DNA of 21,348 bases from Pseudomonadota bacterium (GTDB lineage Bacteria; Pseudomonadota; Alphaproteobacteria; Rhizobiales; Rhizobiaceae): assembly GCA_023433855.1 (NCBI GenBank), contig JAEYTV010000076.1:1-21348 (forward strand), in the 5' to 3' direction. Under the pieces are notes generated by a model, which had not been told where the DNA came from, searched no databases, and saw nothing but the letters and a program-made list of their open reading frames with translations. The position numbers and the translations under genes are program-made. Positions 1-8,522 of the stretch are shown one piece after another (the stretch's first letter is position 1; every line of letters starts with the position of its first letter).

Positions 1-1
1 G

Positions 2-1408
2 ATCGGGGTATTGCCCGGAATAGGTCCATTGGCGACGATCGCGATCCTTTTGCCGATCACCTATAATTCCGAGCCCGTTGGCGCCCTGATCATGCTTGCC
101 GGCATCTATTACGGTTCGCAATATGGCGGCTCGACCACGGCCATCCTCGTCAACATGCCGGGAGAATCGTCGTCGATCGTGACGACGCTTGATGGTCATG
201 CGATGGCCCGTCAGGGACGAGCAGGCAAAGCACTCGGCATCGCCGCAATTGCATCCTTTATCTCCGGGACCTTTGCAACGCTGCTCGTCGCGGCCGTGGC
301 GATCCCCCTTTCCAAGGTGGCGCTCAGCCTTACCGCAGGAAACTACTTCGCGCTGATGGTGCTCGGATTGAGCCTTGCGCTCGTGCTCGGCGGTGGTTCG
401 CTGCTCAAAGCACTCTGTACACTGATCATCGGCCTCATCATGGCGCTTGTCGGCGCCGATCAGGTGACCGGCGAAGCCCGGCTCACCTTCGGGAGCTCGA
501 TCTTGTACGACGGTTTCGACATCGCCGTGGTCGCCATGGGACTGTTCGGCATCGCAGAGATCCTCCGCAACCTGGAGAAGCGCCAATCGCAGCCGTACGT
601 AGATCAAGCAGTCGGCGACCTCTTGCCAAACCGTCATGACATGCGAGCCTCCGCAGGCGCGATCACACGCGGATCGATACTTGGAGCGATAGCGGGCATC
701 ATCCCGGGAAACGGGGCAACACTGTCATCCTTCGCATCCTACGTTCTGGAAAAGCGCGTCGCCCGCCATCCGGAAGAATTCGGGCGGGGTGCCATACAAG
801 GCGTGGCAGGTCCTGAATCCGCCAACAATGCGGCCGCACAGACAACCTTCGTGCCGCTTCTAACGCTTGGGCTTCCATCAACCGCCACCATGGCGCTGGT
901 GGGTGGAGCGATGACGCTGCATGGAGTCATTCCCGGACCGCAGGTCATCGAGATGCATCCCGATCTGTTTTGGGGGGTGGTGACGTCCATGTGGATCGGC
1001 AATCTGATGCTCGTCATCATCAATCTGCCGCTGATCGGCATATGGGTGAGATTCCTCAAAGTGCCCTATGATCTCCTGTTTCCGATGATCGTGCTGGTCT
1101 GTTGCGTCGGCATTTATTCGGTCAACTCCCGTCCATCCGATGTCCTGCAGGTGGCAGCATTCGGGATCATCGGCTATTGCCTCCACAAGCTGCGCTTCGA
1201 GGCCGCACCGCTTCTGCTCGGTCTAGTTCTCGGGGGCATGCTGGAAGATTCGCTTCGGCGCGGTCTCATTCTAAGCCGCGGCAACGTCTGGACCTTCATC
1301 AGCGAGCCGATGACGCTCGCCCTGCTGACACTGTCAATGATCGTCGTCGGTTCTGCCCTGTCACCCGCGCTCAGCAGGGGCCGGCAAGTCCTTGCTGAGG
1401 AAGACTGA
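2..1408 (+). CDS. tctA: TctA-family tripartite tricarboxylate transporter permease (5' partial)
   Basis: Large membrane subunit of a tripartite tricarboxylate transporter (TTT), which imports organic acids together with a small membrane subunit (TctB) and a periplasmic binding protein (TctC). The reading frame is open from base 2. The conserved TctA opening block is visible (LPGIGPLATIAILLPITY), followed by the family hallmark YYGSQYGGSTTAILVNMPGE and several hydrophobic segments to the C terminus. The TTG at base 11 is an internal Leu codon, not a start, because the conserved block extends upstream of it. About 35-45 N-terminal residues are missing compared with the usual ~500. No tctB or tctC lies downstream, so any partners must be upstream outside the window. 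The substrate cannot be read from the permease. Family assignment is firm. Confidence 0.9.
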   Translation: MGVLPGIGPLATIAILLPITYNSEPVGALIMLAGIYYGSQYGGSTTAILVNMPGESSSIVTTLDGHAMARQGRAGKALGIAAIASFISGTFATLLVAAVAIPLSKVALSLTAGNYFALMVLGLSLALVLGGGSLLKALCTLIIGLIMALVGADQVTGEARLTFGSSILYDGFDIAVVAMGLFGIAEILRNLEKRQSQPYVDQAVGDLLPNRHDMRASAGAITRGSILGAIAGIIPGNGATLSSFASYVLEKRVARHPEEFGRGAIQGVAGPESANNAAAQTTFVPLLTLGLPSTATMALVGGAMTLHGVIPGPQVIEMHPDLFWGVVTSMWIGNLMLVIINLPLIGIWVRFLKVPYDLLFPMIVLVCCVGIYSVNSRPSDVLQVAAFGIIGYCLHKLRFEAAPLLLGLVLGGMLEDSLRRGLILSRGNVWTFISEPMTLALLTLSMIVVGSALSPALSRGRQVLAEED

Positions 1409-1787
1409 GCCATTGGCGGCCCGTTGGTCGTACCGTCAGGAATTCCCGATCATTCCGGACCCGTCACCTCTCCAATCGTCATCAAGCCGTCCTGCCGCTC
1501 GTGCTTGCTCCACCGCAAAGAAGCATGTCGGCGCCGGCGGCACGTCTCGGCGTTCTGCCTGATCTGCGCGTCGGCTCTCATGCAACTGGCGGCATAATCG
1601 ATCCGCAGGCCTAGGGCTATCTTGTCGCTGGTGCCGCGCTATGCTGGATTGGCGGCGGGAGATGTTTCCTGCTGTCTTCATTCGGAGCTTGCAACGCCCT
1701 ACCCCGAGACCCGTCTTCAGTGCGTTGCGCCCGCAACCCGAGCTGAACCACCGCACCTTAGCGTGCGAAGATATGCGAGAGACCAAG
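1409..1787. other. Gene-poor intergenic stretch
   Basis: About 380 bases between the TctA stop and the DUF6522 start. Both strands carry open frames here (for example a minus-strand frame across 1436-1969), but their translations are Arg/Ser/Pro-rich and low in recognisable motifs, as shadow frames are. No tRNA fold or strong terminator hairpin is evident. It may hold the promoter of the DUF6522 gene or an eroded gene remnant. I can support neither. Confidence 0.5.
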
Positions 1788-2054
1788 ATGCAGATTGAAC
1801 GTGATGGAACTGGCGACTTCATCTTGGAACCAACAGAACTTGCCGGCAAGTTTGGTCTTGCGGCAGAGGATTTTCGCCAGAAGATCCGGCTCGGCATGGT
1901 GACGAGTACAGTGGAACGCGGAGAAGGCGAAGACGCCGGAACATGCCGCTTGAGCGTGAGGATCGGCAACCGAGCCTGGCGTGCGATCCTTGATGATCAC
2001 GGTCAGGTCTTGAGCGAAGGGGTCAGCATAGTGCGGGGCCCCAGGCGTCCCTAG
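1788..2054 (+). CDS. DUF6522 family protein
   Basis: Small soluble protein of 88 residues, function unknown. It fits the short alphaproteobacterial family I know as DUF6522: an N-terminal MQIERDGTGDFILEP segment, a helical LAGKFGLAAEDFRQKIRLG region, then MVTSTVERGEGEDAGTCRLS and a final strand-rich part ending near ILDDHGQVLSEGVSIV. I chose the ATG at 1788 because family similarity begins there. The frame is open back to 1641, and an ATG at 1773 would add five residues. It stands alone between the TctA gene and a convergent AraC-type gene 34 bases beyond its stop. No signal peptide or membrane segment is seen. The family assignment comes from memory of its pattern, so moderate confidence. 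Confidence 0.7.
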   Translation: MQIERDGTGDFILEPTELAGKFGLAAEDFRQKIRLGMVTSTVERGEGEDAGTCRLSVRIGNRAWRAILDDHGQVLSEGVSIVRGPRRP

Positions 2055-2088
2055 GCCACAGACGGAACGCAGGCCCGGCTCTTGGGCG

Positions 2089-2979
2089 TCACACCCCCGC
2101 TGGCTCGTCCACGCTGAGGCCCTTGGCTACAGACACCCGAAACTGCCTCGGCGTTTTGCCGGTCCGCCGTTTGAAAACGTCGTAGAACCGGCTGCTGGAT
2201 CCAAAGCCGCAATCGTGTGCTATCTCCAGGATCGCATCGCCGGTTTCCGCGAGGCGCTGCATGGCTCGGGCAATCCGATACCGCGTCAGATACTCCATAA
2301 CAGACATGCCGAGAACCGTGCGAAAGGCCTTGTTGGCAGTCGTGGGATGAAGGTGGGCGAGCTTCGCGATATCTCCAAGGCTCAGTGGTTCGGCAAAGCG
2401 TGTGTTGATGAGGCTTGTCAGCGCCTCGGCATGTCTGACTGCCGCGCTTACAGGTGTGGCGGACGCTACCCCCGCCTTTGTCCCCTCCTCCATATAGTCC
2501 AGGATCAGACGGCGGACCAGGAGTTTAACCTCATCTTCGACGAGCTGACGGCGGCCAGCAACGCCCCCTTCCCATTCCTCGAACCATTGTGGACCGGTCG
2601 CTCCGCGTGGCTGCTCTGGATATGGATCCGTTATGAATACGCCCCCCATGATCAACCGCCTTGCTGCCTCGCCCAAAGGCAAGGCCAGGAACTCCACCAG
2701 CGGCAGGTAGATGCAGATCAGCGGCGCCTCGGGCGTGACGTTGATCGTCTGATGGGGGATGGCTGCCCAGAACAGGACGATACGACCTGCCCCCACTCGC
2801 TCCTGGCGCCCGTTGAAGAGATAGGTCATCTCTCCTTCCAGAAGTAAGTTGATCTCGACGTGGTCATGCCAGTGGGCCGTGGCCATGGCGTCGGCTAGAT
2901 GGCGCTCGATCAGGAACGCGGCAGGGGACGCCGCCCAGGCGCTGGATTCCTCAACGTCCTTCCACTTTGCCGTTCGCAT
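2089..2979 (-). CDS. AraC-family transcriptional regulator, MelR-like
   Basis: DNA-binding regulator of 296 residues with an N-terminal cupin-like effector domain and a C-terminal double helix-turn-helix AraC domain (about residues 185-285). The segment HWHDHVEINLLLEGEMTYLF followed by GRIVLFWAAIPHQ matches the pattern in E. coli MelR (HWHGQVEVN, ITLFWACTPHQ). The C terminus carries the signature GFGSSSRFYDVFKRRTGKTP. It is divergent from the GH4 alpha-galactosidase gene with 90 bases between the starts, the same partnership as melR and melA in enterobacteria. It probably activates the galactosidase gene in response to an alpha-galactoside or its product. The ATG at 2979 precedes the conserved block by a normal distance, although its ribosome binding site is weak. 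Confidence 0.88.
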   Translation of the reverse strand: MRTAKWKDVEESSAWAASPAAFLIERHLADAMATAHWHDHVEINLLLEGEMTYLFNGRQERVGAGRIVLFWAAIPHQTINVTPEAPLICIYLPLVEFLALPLGEAARRLIMGGVFITDPYPEQPRGATGPQWFEEWEGGVAGRRQLVEDEVKLLVRRLILDYMEEGTKAGVASATPVSAAVRHAEALTSLINTRFAEPLSLGDIAKLAHLHPTTANKAFRTVLGMSVMEYLTRYRIARAMQRLAETGDAILEIAHDCGFGSSSRFYDVFKRRTGKTPRQFRVSVAKGLSVDEPAGV

Positions 2980-3020
2980 AGCTCAGATCCGGGAAACCAT
3001 CCTCTGAATTCCGGAAGAAG

Positions 3021-3033
3021 TTCTGCCTCAGAA
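3021..3033. promoter_or_regulatory. Inverted repeat in the regulator/galactosidase intergenic region
   Basis: TTCTG-cct-CAGAA, five-base arms with a three-base spacer, in the 90-base divergent region. It is a possible operator but short enough to occur by chance. AraC-family sites are often direct repeats instead. Confidence 0.2.
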
Positions 3034-3069
3034 GTGCGACAAGAGCAACGGACCTGATGCGGAGTTACC

Positions 3070-4386
3070 ATGCCAAAGATCTGTCTTGTCGGTGCGGGCA
3101 GCACCGTATTTGCCCAGAACATTCTCGGCGACGTGCTTTCCTCCTCTGGAGGCGATGACTATGTCGTAAGCCTGTTCGACATCGATCCGGAGCGACTGAG
3201 AACCTCGGAGGTCGTCGCAAGACGCATCTGTGAGGCTCTCAATCTTCACGCAGTGAGGGTCGAGGCGACGCTGGATCGCCGCAGCGCTTTGCAAGGCGCC
3301 GATTTCGTGATCCTGATGATGCAGGTGGGCGGCTATAAACCGGCCACGGTGACGGACTTCGAGATCCCTAAGAAGTACGGCCTTCGCCAAACCATCGCTG
3401 ACACACTAGGCATCGGGGGCATTTTTCGCGGATTGCGCACCATCCCGGTTCTCCAGGCGATCTGTCGCGACATGGAAGAGGTCTGCCCGAATGCTCTCCT
3501 GATGCAATACGTCAACCCGATGGCCATCAATTGCTGGGCAATCAAGGAACTGGCGCCGAGTCTTCAGACCGTGGGCCTTTGTCATAGCGTGCAACACACG
3601 GCCGCCCACCTCGCCACTTGCCTCGGCGAAAACCTTTCCGACATCAACTACATATCGGCCGGCATCAACCATATCGCGTTTTTCCTGAAATATGAGAAGG
3701 TGATGCCGACGGGAGAACGGCAGGACCTCTATCCGCGTTTGAAGGCGCTTGCGTCCGCCGGCCAGATTCCAGCCGACGACCGGGTGCGATTCGATGTCCT
3801 GAAAAGGCTCGGCCATTTCGTGACCGAATCCAGCGAGCATTTTTCCGAATATACCTCCTGGTATATCAAGGACCGGCGGCCCGACTTGATCGAGGATCTT
3901 AACATCCCGCTCGACGAATACATTCGTCGTTGTGAGGTCCAGATCGCAGAATGGCACGCCCTGCGGCAGGAACTCGAGGGCGAAAAGCCGATCGAGGTCT
4001 GCCGAAGCAACGAATATGCCGCCGGGATCATCCATGCCGCCGTTACCGGTTATCCCGCCCTCGTTTATGGCAATGTGCCAAACCATGGTCTGATCGAGAA
4101 CCTGCCGCCCGAATGCATCGTCGAAGTTCCCTGCCATGTCGACAGGAACGGCATTCAACCGACGCGGATCGGGAAGATCCCTGCCCAGCTTGCGGCCGTC
4201 ATGAAGTTGTCAATCTCGGTGCAGGAACTGACGGTCGAAGCGGCACTGACAAAAAAGAGGGATCGTATCTACCAGGCCGCACTGCTTGATCCGCATACAT
4301 CGGCGGAACTGTCGCCAGACCAGATCTGGTCGCTGGTGGATGATCTCATTGATGCCCATGGGGAGCTTCTGCCGGCCTACCACTGA
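3070..4386 (+). CDS. melA: GH4 family alpha-galactosidase (MelA type)
   Basis: Cytoplasmic glycoside hydrolase of family 4, which uses NAD+ and a divalent metal (usually Mn2+) and cleaves by oxidation-elimination. It has 438 residues; E. coli MelA has about 451. Visible motifs: the nucleotide-binding start ICLVGAGSTVF (4-14), VGGYKPATVTDFEIPKKYGL (86-105), QTIADTLGIGGIFRGLRTIP (107-126), YVNPMAINCW (147-156), GLCHSVQ (169-175) and GINH (198-201). Cys171 and His201 are the expected metal ligands. The ATG at 3070 has GGAG five bases upstream. These blocks follow MelA rather than GH4 phospho-glucosidases or glucuronidases. There is no signal peptide, so the substrate must be imported. A terminator follows and the amino-sugar operon starts about 170 bases later, so alpha-linked galactose or galactosamine are both plausible leaving sugars. 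Confidence 0.9.
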   Translation: MPKICLVGAGSTVFAQNILGDVLSSSGGDDYVVSLFDIDPERLRTSEVVARRICEALNLHAVRVEATLDRRSALQGADFVILMMQVGGYKPATVTDFEIPKKYGLRQTIADTLGIGGIFRGLRTIPVLQAICRDMEEVCPNALLMQYVNPMAINCWAIKELAPSLQTVGLCHSVQHTAAHLATCLGENLSDINYISAGINHIAFFLKYEKVMPTGERQDLYPRLKALASAGQIPADDRVRFDVLKRLGHFVTESSEHFSEYTSWYIKDRRPDLIEDLNIPLDEYIRRCEVQIAEWHALRQELEGEKPIEVCRSNEYAAGIIHAAVTGYPALVYGNVPNHGLIENLPPECIVEVPCHVDRNGIQPTRIGKIPAQLAAVMKLSISVQELTVEAALTKKRDRIYQAALLDPHTSAELSPDQIWSLVDDLIDAHGELLPAYH

Positions 4387-4407
4387 GGTCAGATCCCTGA
4401 CATCTGG

Positions 4408-4440
4408 AATGGCGCACCACTGTAATGGGCGCCATTTTCG
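4408..4440 (+). terminator. Rho-independent terminator after melA
   Basis: AATGGCGC (4408-4415) and GCGCCATT (4429-4436) form a perfect 8-bp stem with a 13-base loop, followed by a T-rich tail (TTCGTTTC). It lies 22 bases after the melA stop and separates it from the downstream operon. Confidence 0.65.
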
Positions 4441-4457
4441 TTTCAGCTCCTCCTGTC

Positions 4458-4496
4458 GATCGAAACGATCATGTTAGATCAGTTTTCTGATTGACA
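4458..4496 (+). promoter_or_regulatory. Candidate promoter/operator region of the amino-sugar operon
   Basis: Two inverted repeats lie close together: GATCG-aaa-CGATC (4458-4470) and ATCAG-tttt-CTGAT (4478-4491). The second runs into a perfect -35 hexamer TTGACA (4491-4496). No convincing -10 hexamer sits at the usual spacing. Two GTTTCAG copies flank the region (about 4441 and 4504). DeoR-family repressors commonly bind repeats overlapping their own promoter, so autoregulation by the DeoR gene just downstream is a reasonable guess. Confidence 0.4.
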
Positions 4497-4554
4497 ATGA
4501 TTGTTTCAGATGAAATCGTGTTCCGATCAAGATCGATCCAGGGTTGGACGGGCA

Positions 4555-5349
4555 ATGAATCAGGCCGGTGGAGTGAAGACGGACAGGCTGGATTCAATTC
4601 GCAGCCATCTTTACGCCAATGGCTTTTCGACCATCCAGGCTCTCGCCGAAGCGCTCGGAGCTTCGCTGGCGACGGTCCGGCGCGACCTGCAGATACTCGA
4701 ACAGGAAGGCGTCATCGATCGCGTCCATGGCGGCGCCCGCATTGCCGAAGGTTCCTCGGTGGAATTGGCATTCCAGGAGCGCGAAAAACGTCATCTTTCG
4801 CAAAAGCGTGCCATCGCCAAGGCAGCATATGACCTGCTCGTCCCAAGGACCTCGATATTCCTCGACGCGGGCACCACGGTTCTGCAGCTTGCCCGGCTGA
4901 TCAGGCTCAATCCAATGCCGTTGCGCATCTTTACCAACGGCCTGATCGTCGCCCAGGAATTCCTCAACATCCCCAACCTGGAGGTAGCGCTCCTCGGTGG
5001 GCAACTCCGCAACGAAAACGCCTCCCTTGTAGGCCCCGAGGCGGAGGCGATGCTGGAAACGCTATGGTTCGACCAGCTCTTTCTCGGAGCGAGCGCCATC
5101 AGCCAGGATGGCGCGATCTACAGCGTCGATAGTGCGGAAGCGAGCCTCAACCGGCGCATGCTCGCGCGTTCGGCCAGCCGTTTCGTCCTGGCCGACTCTT
5201 CGAAATTCGGGATGACGGCCACCTACAAGGTCAACTCCCTGAAAAGCGTGACCATCATCACCGATGCGGCTCTTTCAGCCCATTGGCGTGCTGAGCTCAA
5301 GACTATCGAGGCCGAGGTCCTTCTTGCCGATTCCGGGGCAAGACCATGA
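4555..5349 (+). CDS. DeoR/GlpR-family transcriptional repressor
   Basis: Repressor of 264 residues, expected to sense a sugar phosphate and to control the operon it heads. The N-terminal helix-turn-helix spans about residues 25-50 (STIQALAEALGASLATVRRD). It is followed by VIDRVHGGAR, typical of the DeoR family. The C-terminal DeoRC domain begins at IFLDAGTT (101-108), the usual sugar-phosphate-binding motif. I chose the ATG at 4555 because the family normally starts a few residues before the helix-turn-helix. A TTG at 4501 and an ATG at 4510 are in frame upstream, but they lie in or near the putative promoter. Its stop overlaps the start of the kinase by four bases (ATGA), so the two are co-translated. 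AgaR of the N-acetylgalactosamine system is the closest functional analogue I would name. Confidence 0.88.
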   Translation: MNQAGGVKTDRLDSIRSHLYANGFSTIQALAEALGASLATVRRDLQILEQEGVIDRVHGGARIAEGSSVELAFQEREKRHLSQKRAIAKAAYDLLVPRTSIFLDAGTTVLQLARLIRLNPMPLRIFTNGLIVAQEFLNIPNLEVALLGGQLRNENASLVGPEAEAMLETLWFDQLFLGASAISQDGAIYSVDSAEASLNRRMLARSASRFVLADSSKFGMTATYKVNSLKSVTIITDAALSAHWRAELKTIEAEVLLADSGARP

Positions 5350-6344
5350 GCGACAATCTTATACTCGGTATAGACGGTGGGGGGAGCAAGATGCTTGTCG
5401 CCCTCGCCAACCGCGACGGAGTGATTCTGCGGGTGTCGCGCGGCGGTGGCGTCAACCCGATGGATAACCCTATGTGGGAAAAGGAGCTGCGCCAACAGGT
5501 GCAGCCATTCCTGCCGGTCCCGGGTCTAAGTGCCGTCGCAGCCGCCCTCCCGGCTTATGGAGAAGTCACACGGCTCACCAGGGCCCAGGAATCTGTCGTC
5601 GGCGATCTCTTCGGCAACATTCGCCGACGGATCCTGAATGACGTCGATGCCGCGCATCTAGGGGCGTTCGCCGGCGGCCCCGGAACACTCATCCTTTCCG
5701 GAACCGGGTCCATGGCCTGGGCCCGCAACAGCCAAGGCAAGTTCGCCAGGGTCGGTGGCTGGGGAGAGGTCATCGGCGACGAGGGTAGCAGCTACTCCAT
5801 CGGTCGATCGGCGTTAAGCCTCGTCAGCCAGAGCTTCGATGGACGGGCCAAGCCGACCGCCCTGGCCGACGCGCTCTTCGATCATCTGCGGCTCGACCCC
5901 GCGTCTCCGATCGAGGGACTTGCGGGCTGGGTGAACGAACTTGCCAGTCCACGTGCCGGAGTGGCGGCGCTTTCGGCCCTCGTGGACCGGGTGGCAAAAA
6001 CAGGCGACCATGGTGCCCTTTCCTTGATCGAGCAGGCCGGCCGGGAGCTTGCCAAACATCATCAGGCGATCACCGCCCGGTTCGAAACAGTGCCTGACTG
6101 GACCTACGCCGGAGGCACGTTCTCCAGCAGGCTTCTACAGGAAGCTGTGGAACGTCACATCGGCACCCCACCGGTCGCAGCGATACTTCCGCCAATCGGC
6201 GGCGCTCTCTTGGCGGCCGCCCAACTTCTCGGCTGGCCCATCGATGACGGCTGGCTCGGGCAGATCGCGGCCTCAGCCAGTTTCCTGGCCGCGTCAACGA
6301 ATGAAACGAGCCTCAATCATAACGAAGGATGGGAACATGCGTAA
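5346..6344 (+). CDS. BadF/BadG/BcrA/BcrD-type sugar kinase (amino-sugar kinase)
   Basis: ATP-dependent kinase of the ASKHA fold (PF01869), 332 residues, a family that includes N-acetylglucosamine kinases. Visible elements: phosphate-1 motif DGGGSK (10-15), the ND-V-D segment around 98-101, the SGTGS phosphate-binding loop (118-122), GGWGEVIGDEGSS (137-149), and an adenosine-type motif YAGGTF near residue 255. It starts inside the DeoR stop and runs eight bases into the binding-protein start, so expression is tightly coupled. Placed before an ABC importer and a SIS-domain deaminase, it most likely phosphorylates the imported sugar at C6. Galactosamine, glucosamine and their N-acetyl forms are all possible. 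The family does not settle the sugar. Confidence 0.85.
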   Translation: MSDNLILGIDGGGSKMLVALANRDGVILRVSRGGGVNPMDNPMWEKELRQQVQPFLPVPGLSAVAAALPAYGEVTRLTRAQESVVGDLFGNIRRRILNDVDAAHLGAFAGGPGTLILSGTGSMAWARNSQGKFARVGGWGEVIGDEGSSYSIGRSALSLVSQSFDGRAKPTALADALFDHLRLDPASPIEGLAGWVNELASPRAGVAALSALVDRVAKTGDHGALSLIEQAGRELAKHHQAITARFETVPDWTYAGGTFSSRLLQEAVERHIGTPPVAAILPPIGGALLAAAQLLGWPIDDGWLGQIAASASFLAASTNETSLNHNEGWEHA

Positions 6345-7608
6345 TTTCATTCTGCCTCTACTTGCTTCCGCAGCCTTGTCCATCGCCGCGCCTGCCATCG
6401 GCCAGGACGCGGCATCCGGCGGCTCGAAACCCCTTGCCGGACAATCAATCACCGTCCTGATGCCTTCGCCCCAAGGCCCCAACATCGCCGAGGACTTCGA
6501 AGCCGAAACGGGCATTCATGTCGACCTCCAGACACTTTCCTGGGATGACATTCGGCCGAAGCTAGTCACCGCTATCGTGGCCGGCACAGCACCCGCTGAC
6601 GTGACGGAGTTCGACTGGTCGTGGACCGGTCAATTCAGTGCGGCAGGCTGGTACATGCCGCTCAACGAGGTGATCGACCAGGAGACTATGGAAGACATCG
6701 GCGTCGCGAAGATCTTTACGGTCGACGGTCAGTTGCTCGGTGTCCCTTACACGAACGATTTCCGCGTCATGCTCGCGAACAAGAAGCATTTCGCCGATGC
6801 CGGCATCGGTGAAATGCCTAAGACCCTTGACCAGCTTGTCGCCGCTGCACGGCAGATCAAGGGCAAGGGGATAACGCAGTATCCGATCGGCCTACCGGTT
6901 TCGGCAACCGAGGGGGCATCCACCAGCTGGTATCTGCTGACGAAAGCGTTTGGCGGGGAGCTCTTCGACAAGGATTTCAATCCGCTTTTCACGAGCCCCG
7001 ACTCCGCCGGCTACAAGGCGCTGGCCTTCGAGCTGATGTTGCTGAAGGAGGGGCTGGTCGATCCAGCTTCGACCGGCCTCAAGGACAGCCAGATCAATGA
7101 AAGCATGTTTTCACAGGGGATCACCAGTATCATGATCTCCGGTGAGCCCGGGCGTCTCGGCCAGATGAATGATCCGAAGCAGTCGAAGGTGGCAGGTCAG
7201 GTCGAAGCCATCCTGGTGCCGACGGAAAGCGGCACAACCCGCAGCTTTGGCCTTCCCGAAGCGCTCGGCATTCCGAACGTGTCACAAAACAAGGAAGCCG
7301 CGGTTGCTTTCGTAAAATGGTTTACGAGCCGCGAATTTCAGAAGAAGAATGCCGCCAACGGTTTTCTTCCGACCCGGACTTCCGCACTCTCCGAGCTGAA
7401 CGAGAGCGGCAAGTTGACGAGTGGGGACGCGCTCGTTGCCCAGTCCAAGACCGTGGAGCCCCTGTTTCCGCAGGGCACGCCCCCGTGGTACCCGCAGTTT
7501 TCAAGCGGCGTGAACACGGCCATCAACAGTGCGGCGAAAGGCCAGATGACTGTTGAACAAGCGATCCAGAGCATCGCCGACGCTGCGAAGCAGGCAATGG
7601 CGCAATGA
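6337..7608 (+). CDS. ABC transporter sugar-binding protein (extracellular family 1)
   Basis: Periplasmic binding protein of a CUT1-type importer, 423 residues. The first ~22 residues form a signal peptide (a hydrophobic stretch ending APAIG before QDA). The mature part shows the family-1 pattern: ITVLMPSPQGP, FEAETGIHVDLQTLSWDD, TAPADVTEFD and the C-terminal AAVAFVKWFTSREFQ (about residues 320-334). I chose the ATG at 6337, with AAGGA about eight bases upstream, over in-frame readings beginning further upstream inside the kinase gene, because the signal peptide starts here. It overlaps the kinase stop by eight bases, and its own stop overlaps the first permease by four. Substrate is inferred from the neighbours: an amino sugar or a short oligosaccharide containing one. 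Confidence 0.9.
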   Translation: MRNFILPLLASAALSIAAPAIGQDAASGGSKPLAGQSITVLMPSPQGPNIAEDFEAETGIHVDLQTLSWDDIRPKLVTAIVAGTAPADVTEFDWSWTGQFSAAGWYMPLNEVIDQETMEDIGVAKIFTVDGQLLGVPYTNDFRVMLANKKHFADAGIGEMPKTLDQLVAAARQIKGKGITQYPIGLPVSATEGASTSWYLLTKAFGGELFDKDFNPLFTSPDSAGYKALAFELMLLKEGLVDPASTGLKDSQINESMFSQGITSIMISGEPGRLGQMNDPKQSKVAGQVEAILVPTESGTTRSFGLPEALGIPNVSQNKEAAVAFVKWFTSREFQKKNAANGFLPTRTSALSELNESGKLTSGDALVAQSKTVEPLFPQGTPPWYPQFSSGVNTAINSAAKGQMTVEQAIQSIADAAKQAMAQ

Positions 7609-8522
7609 CAATCTCCATCCGGGAGAATGTCCCAGCAAGGTATGGTGCCGGCGTCAGAGCCGACACCATGCTCGGCGTGCTTCTGGTCTTGCCGATCCTT
7701 TCAACAATGGCGGCCCTTGTCTTCTATCCGATGGGCCGCACCATCTGGGACAGCCTGCATCGGGTCAACCCCATGCAGGCCGGGACCCCATTCGTCGGGT
7801 TGGAAAACTACGCCCGCATGTTGTCCGACGGGCCGCTGGCTACGACCTGGGTGAACACGCTCAGTTATGTTCTCCTCGCCGTGGTTGCCGAAACCGTATT
7901 TGGAGTCCTTGCGGCAGCCTTGATCAACCAGATGAAGGTCGGACGCCGCTGGGTGCTTGCAGCAGTGGTCCTCCCATGGGCGCTGCCCGGGGTAGTCAAC
8001 TCGGTCATCTGGCTCTGGATCTATCAACCCGGCGCCGGTCTGTTGAACGGCATCCTTTCGTCGCTCGGCTTCGATTTTGACAACCACGTCTGGTTCAACG
8101 ACCGGACGAGCGCAATCATTGCAGTCACTGTGGTGCATGTGTGGCGCATGATGCCGTTGACCGTTGTCATCGTCCTTGCCGCAATGCAGAGTATTCCGGC
8201 TCATCTGTACGAAGCCGCCAGGATCGACGGGGCGACACGCCTGCAAATGTTCCGACTGGTAACGCTTCCGCTGGTTCGCAGCGCCATCGCTGTTGCGATG
8301 ACCAATGCCACTGTCAACGCGTTCAACCTTTTCGACGAGGCCTGGGTACTTTCCGGCGCGAGCCTCGAAACCCGCCCGATCCTCGTACAGATCTACCTCG
8401 AGACCTTTCAGAACCTGCGCTTTTCCTATGGCATGGCGCTTTCGGTGGTGATCACCATCGTGTCGCTCATGGTCTCGCTCATCTACGTCCTTCGCGTTTA
8501 CCGCAGCACACGGTTTGACTGA
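7605..8522 (+). CDS. ABC sugar transporter permease 1 (MalF/UgpA type)
   Basis: Inner-membrane subunit of the importer, 305 residues, with about six hydrophobic segments, the first near residues 21-42. The cytoplasmic EAA loop that docks with the ATPase is at about 203-223 (EAARIDGATRLQMFRLVTLP), which is conserved for the binding-protein-dependent permease family. The start lies inside the stop of the binding-protein gene (ATGA), and its stop shares one base with the start of the second permease. It should pair with the next gene product and with the ATPase at the end of the operon. Confidence 0.92.
   Translation: MTISIRENVPARYGAGVRADTMLGVLLVLPILSTMAALVFYPMGRTIWDSLHRVNPMQAGTPFVGLENYARMLSDGPLATTWVNTLSYVLLAVVAETVFGVLAAALINQMKVGRRWVLAAVVLPWALPGVVNSVIWLWIYQPGAGLLNGILSSLGFDFDNHVWFNDRTSAIIAVTVVHVWRMMPLTVVIVLAAMQSIPAHLYEAARIDGATRLQMFRLVTLPLVRSAIAVAMTNATVNAFNLFDEAWVLSGASLETRPILVQIYLETFQNLRFSYGMALSVVITIVSLMVSLIYVLRVYRSTRFD

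Noticed and set aside
1436..1969. 177-codon minus-strand frame over the gene-poor stretch and DUF6522
   Set aside because: It is antisense to the supported DUF6522 gene and has Arg/Ser/Pro-rich, motif-free translation.
3406..4158. 250-codon minus-strand frame opposite melA
   Set aside because: Shadow of the GH4 gene; no motifs of its own.
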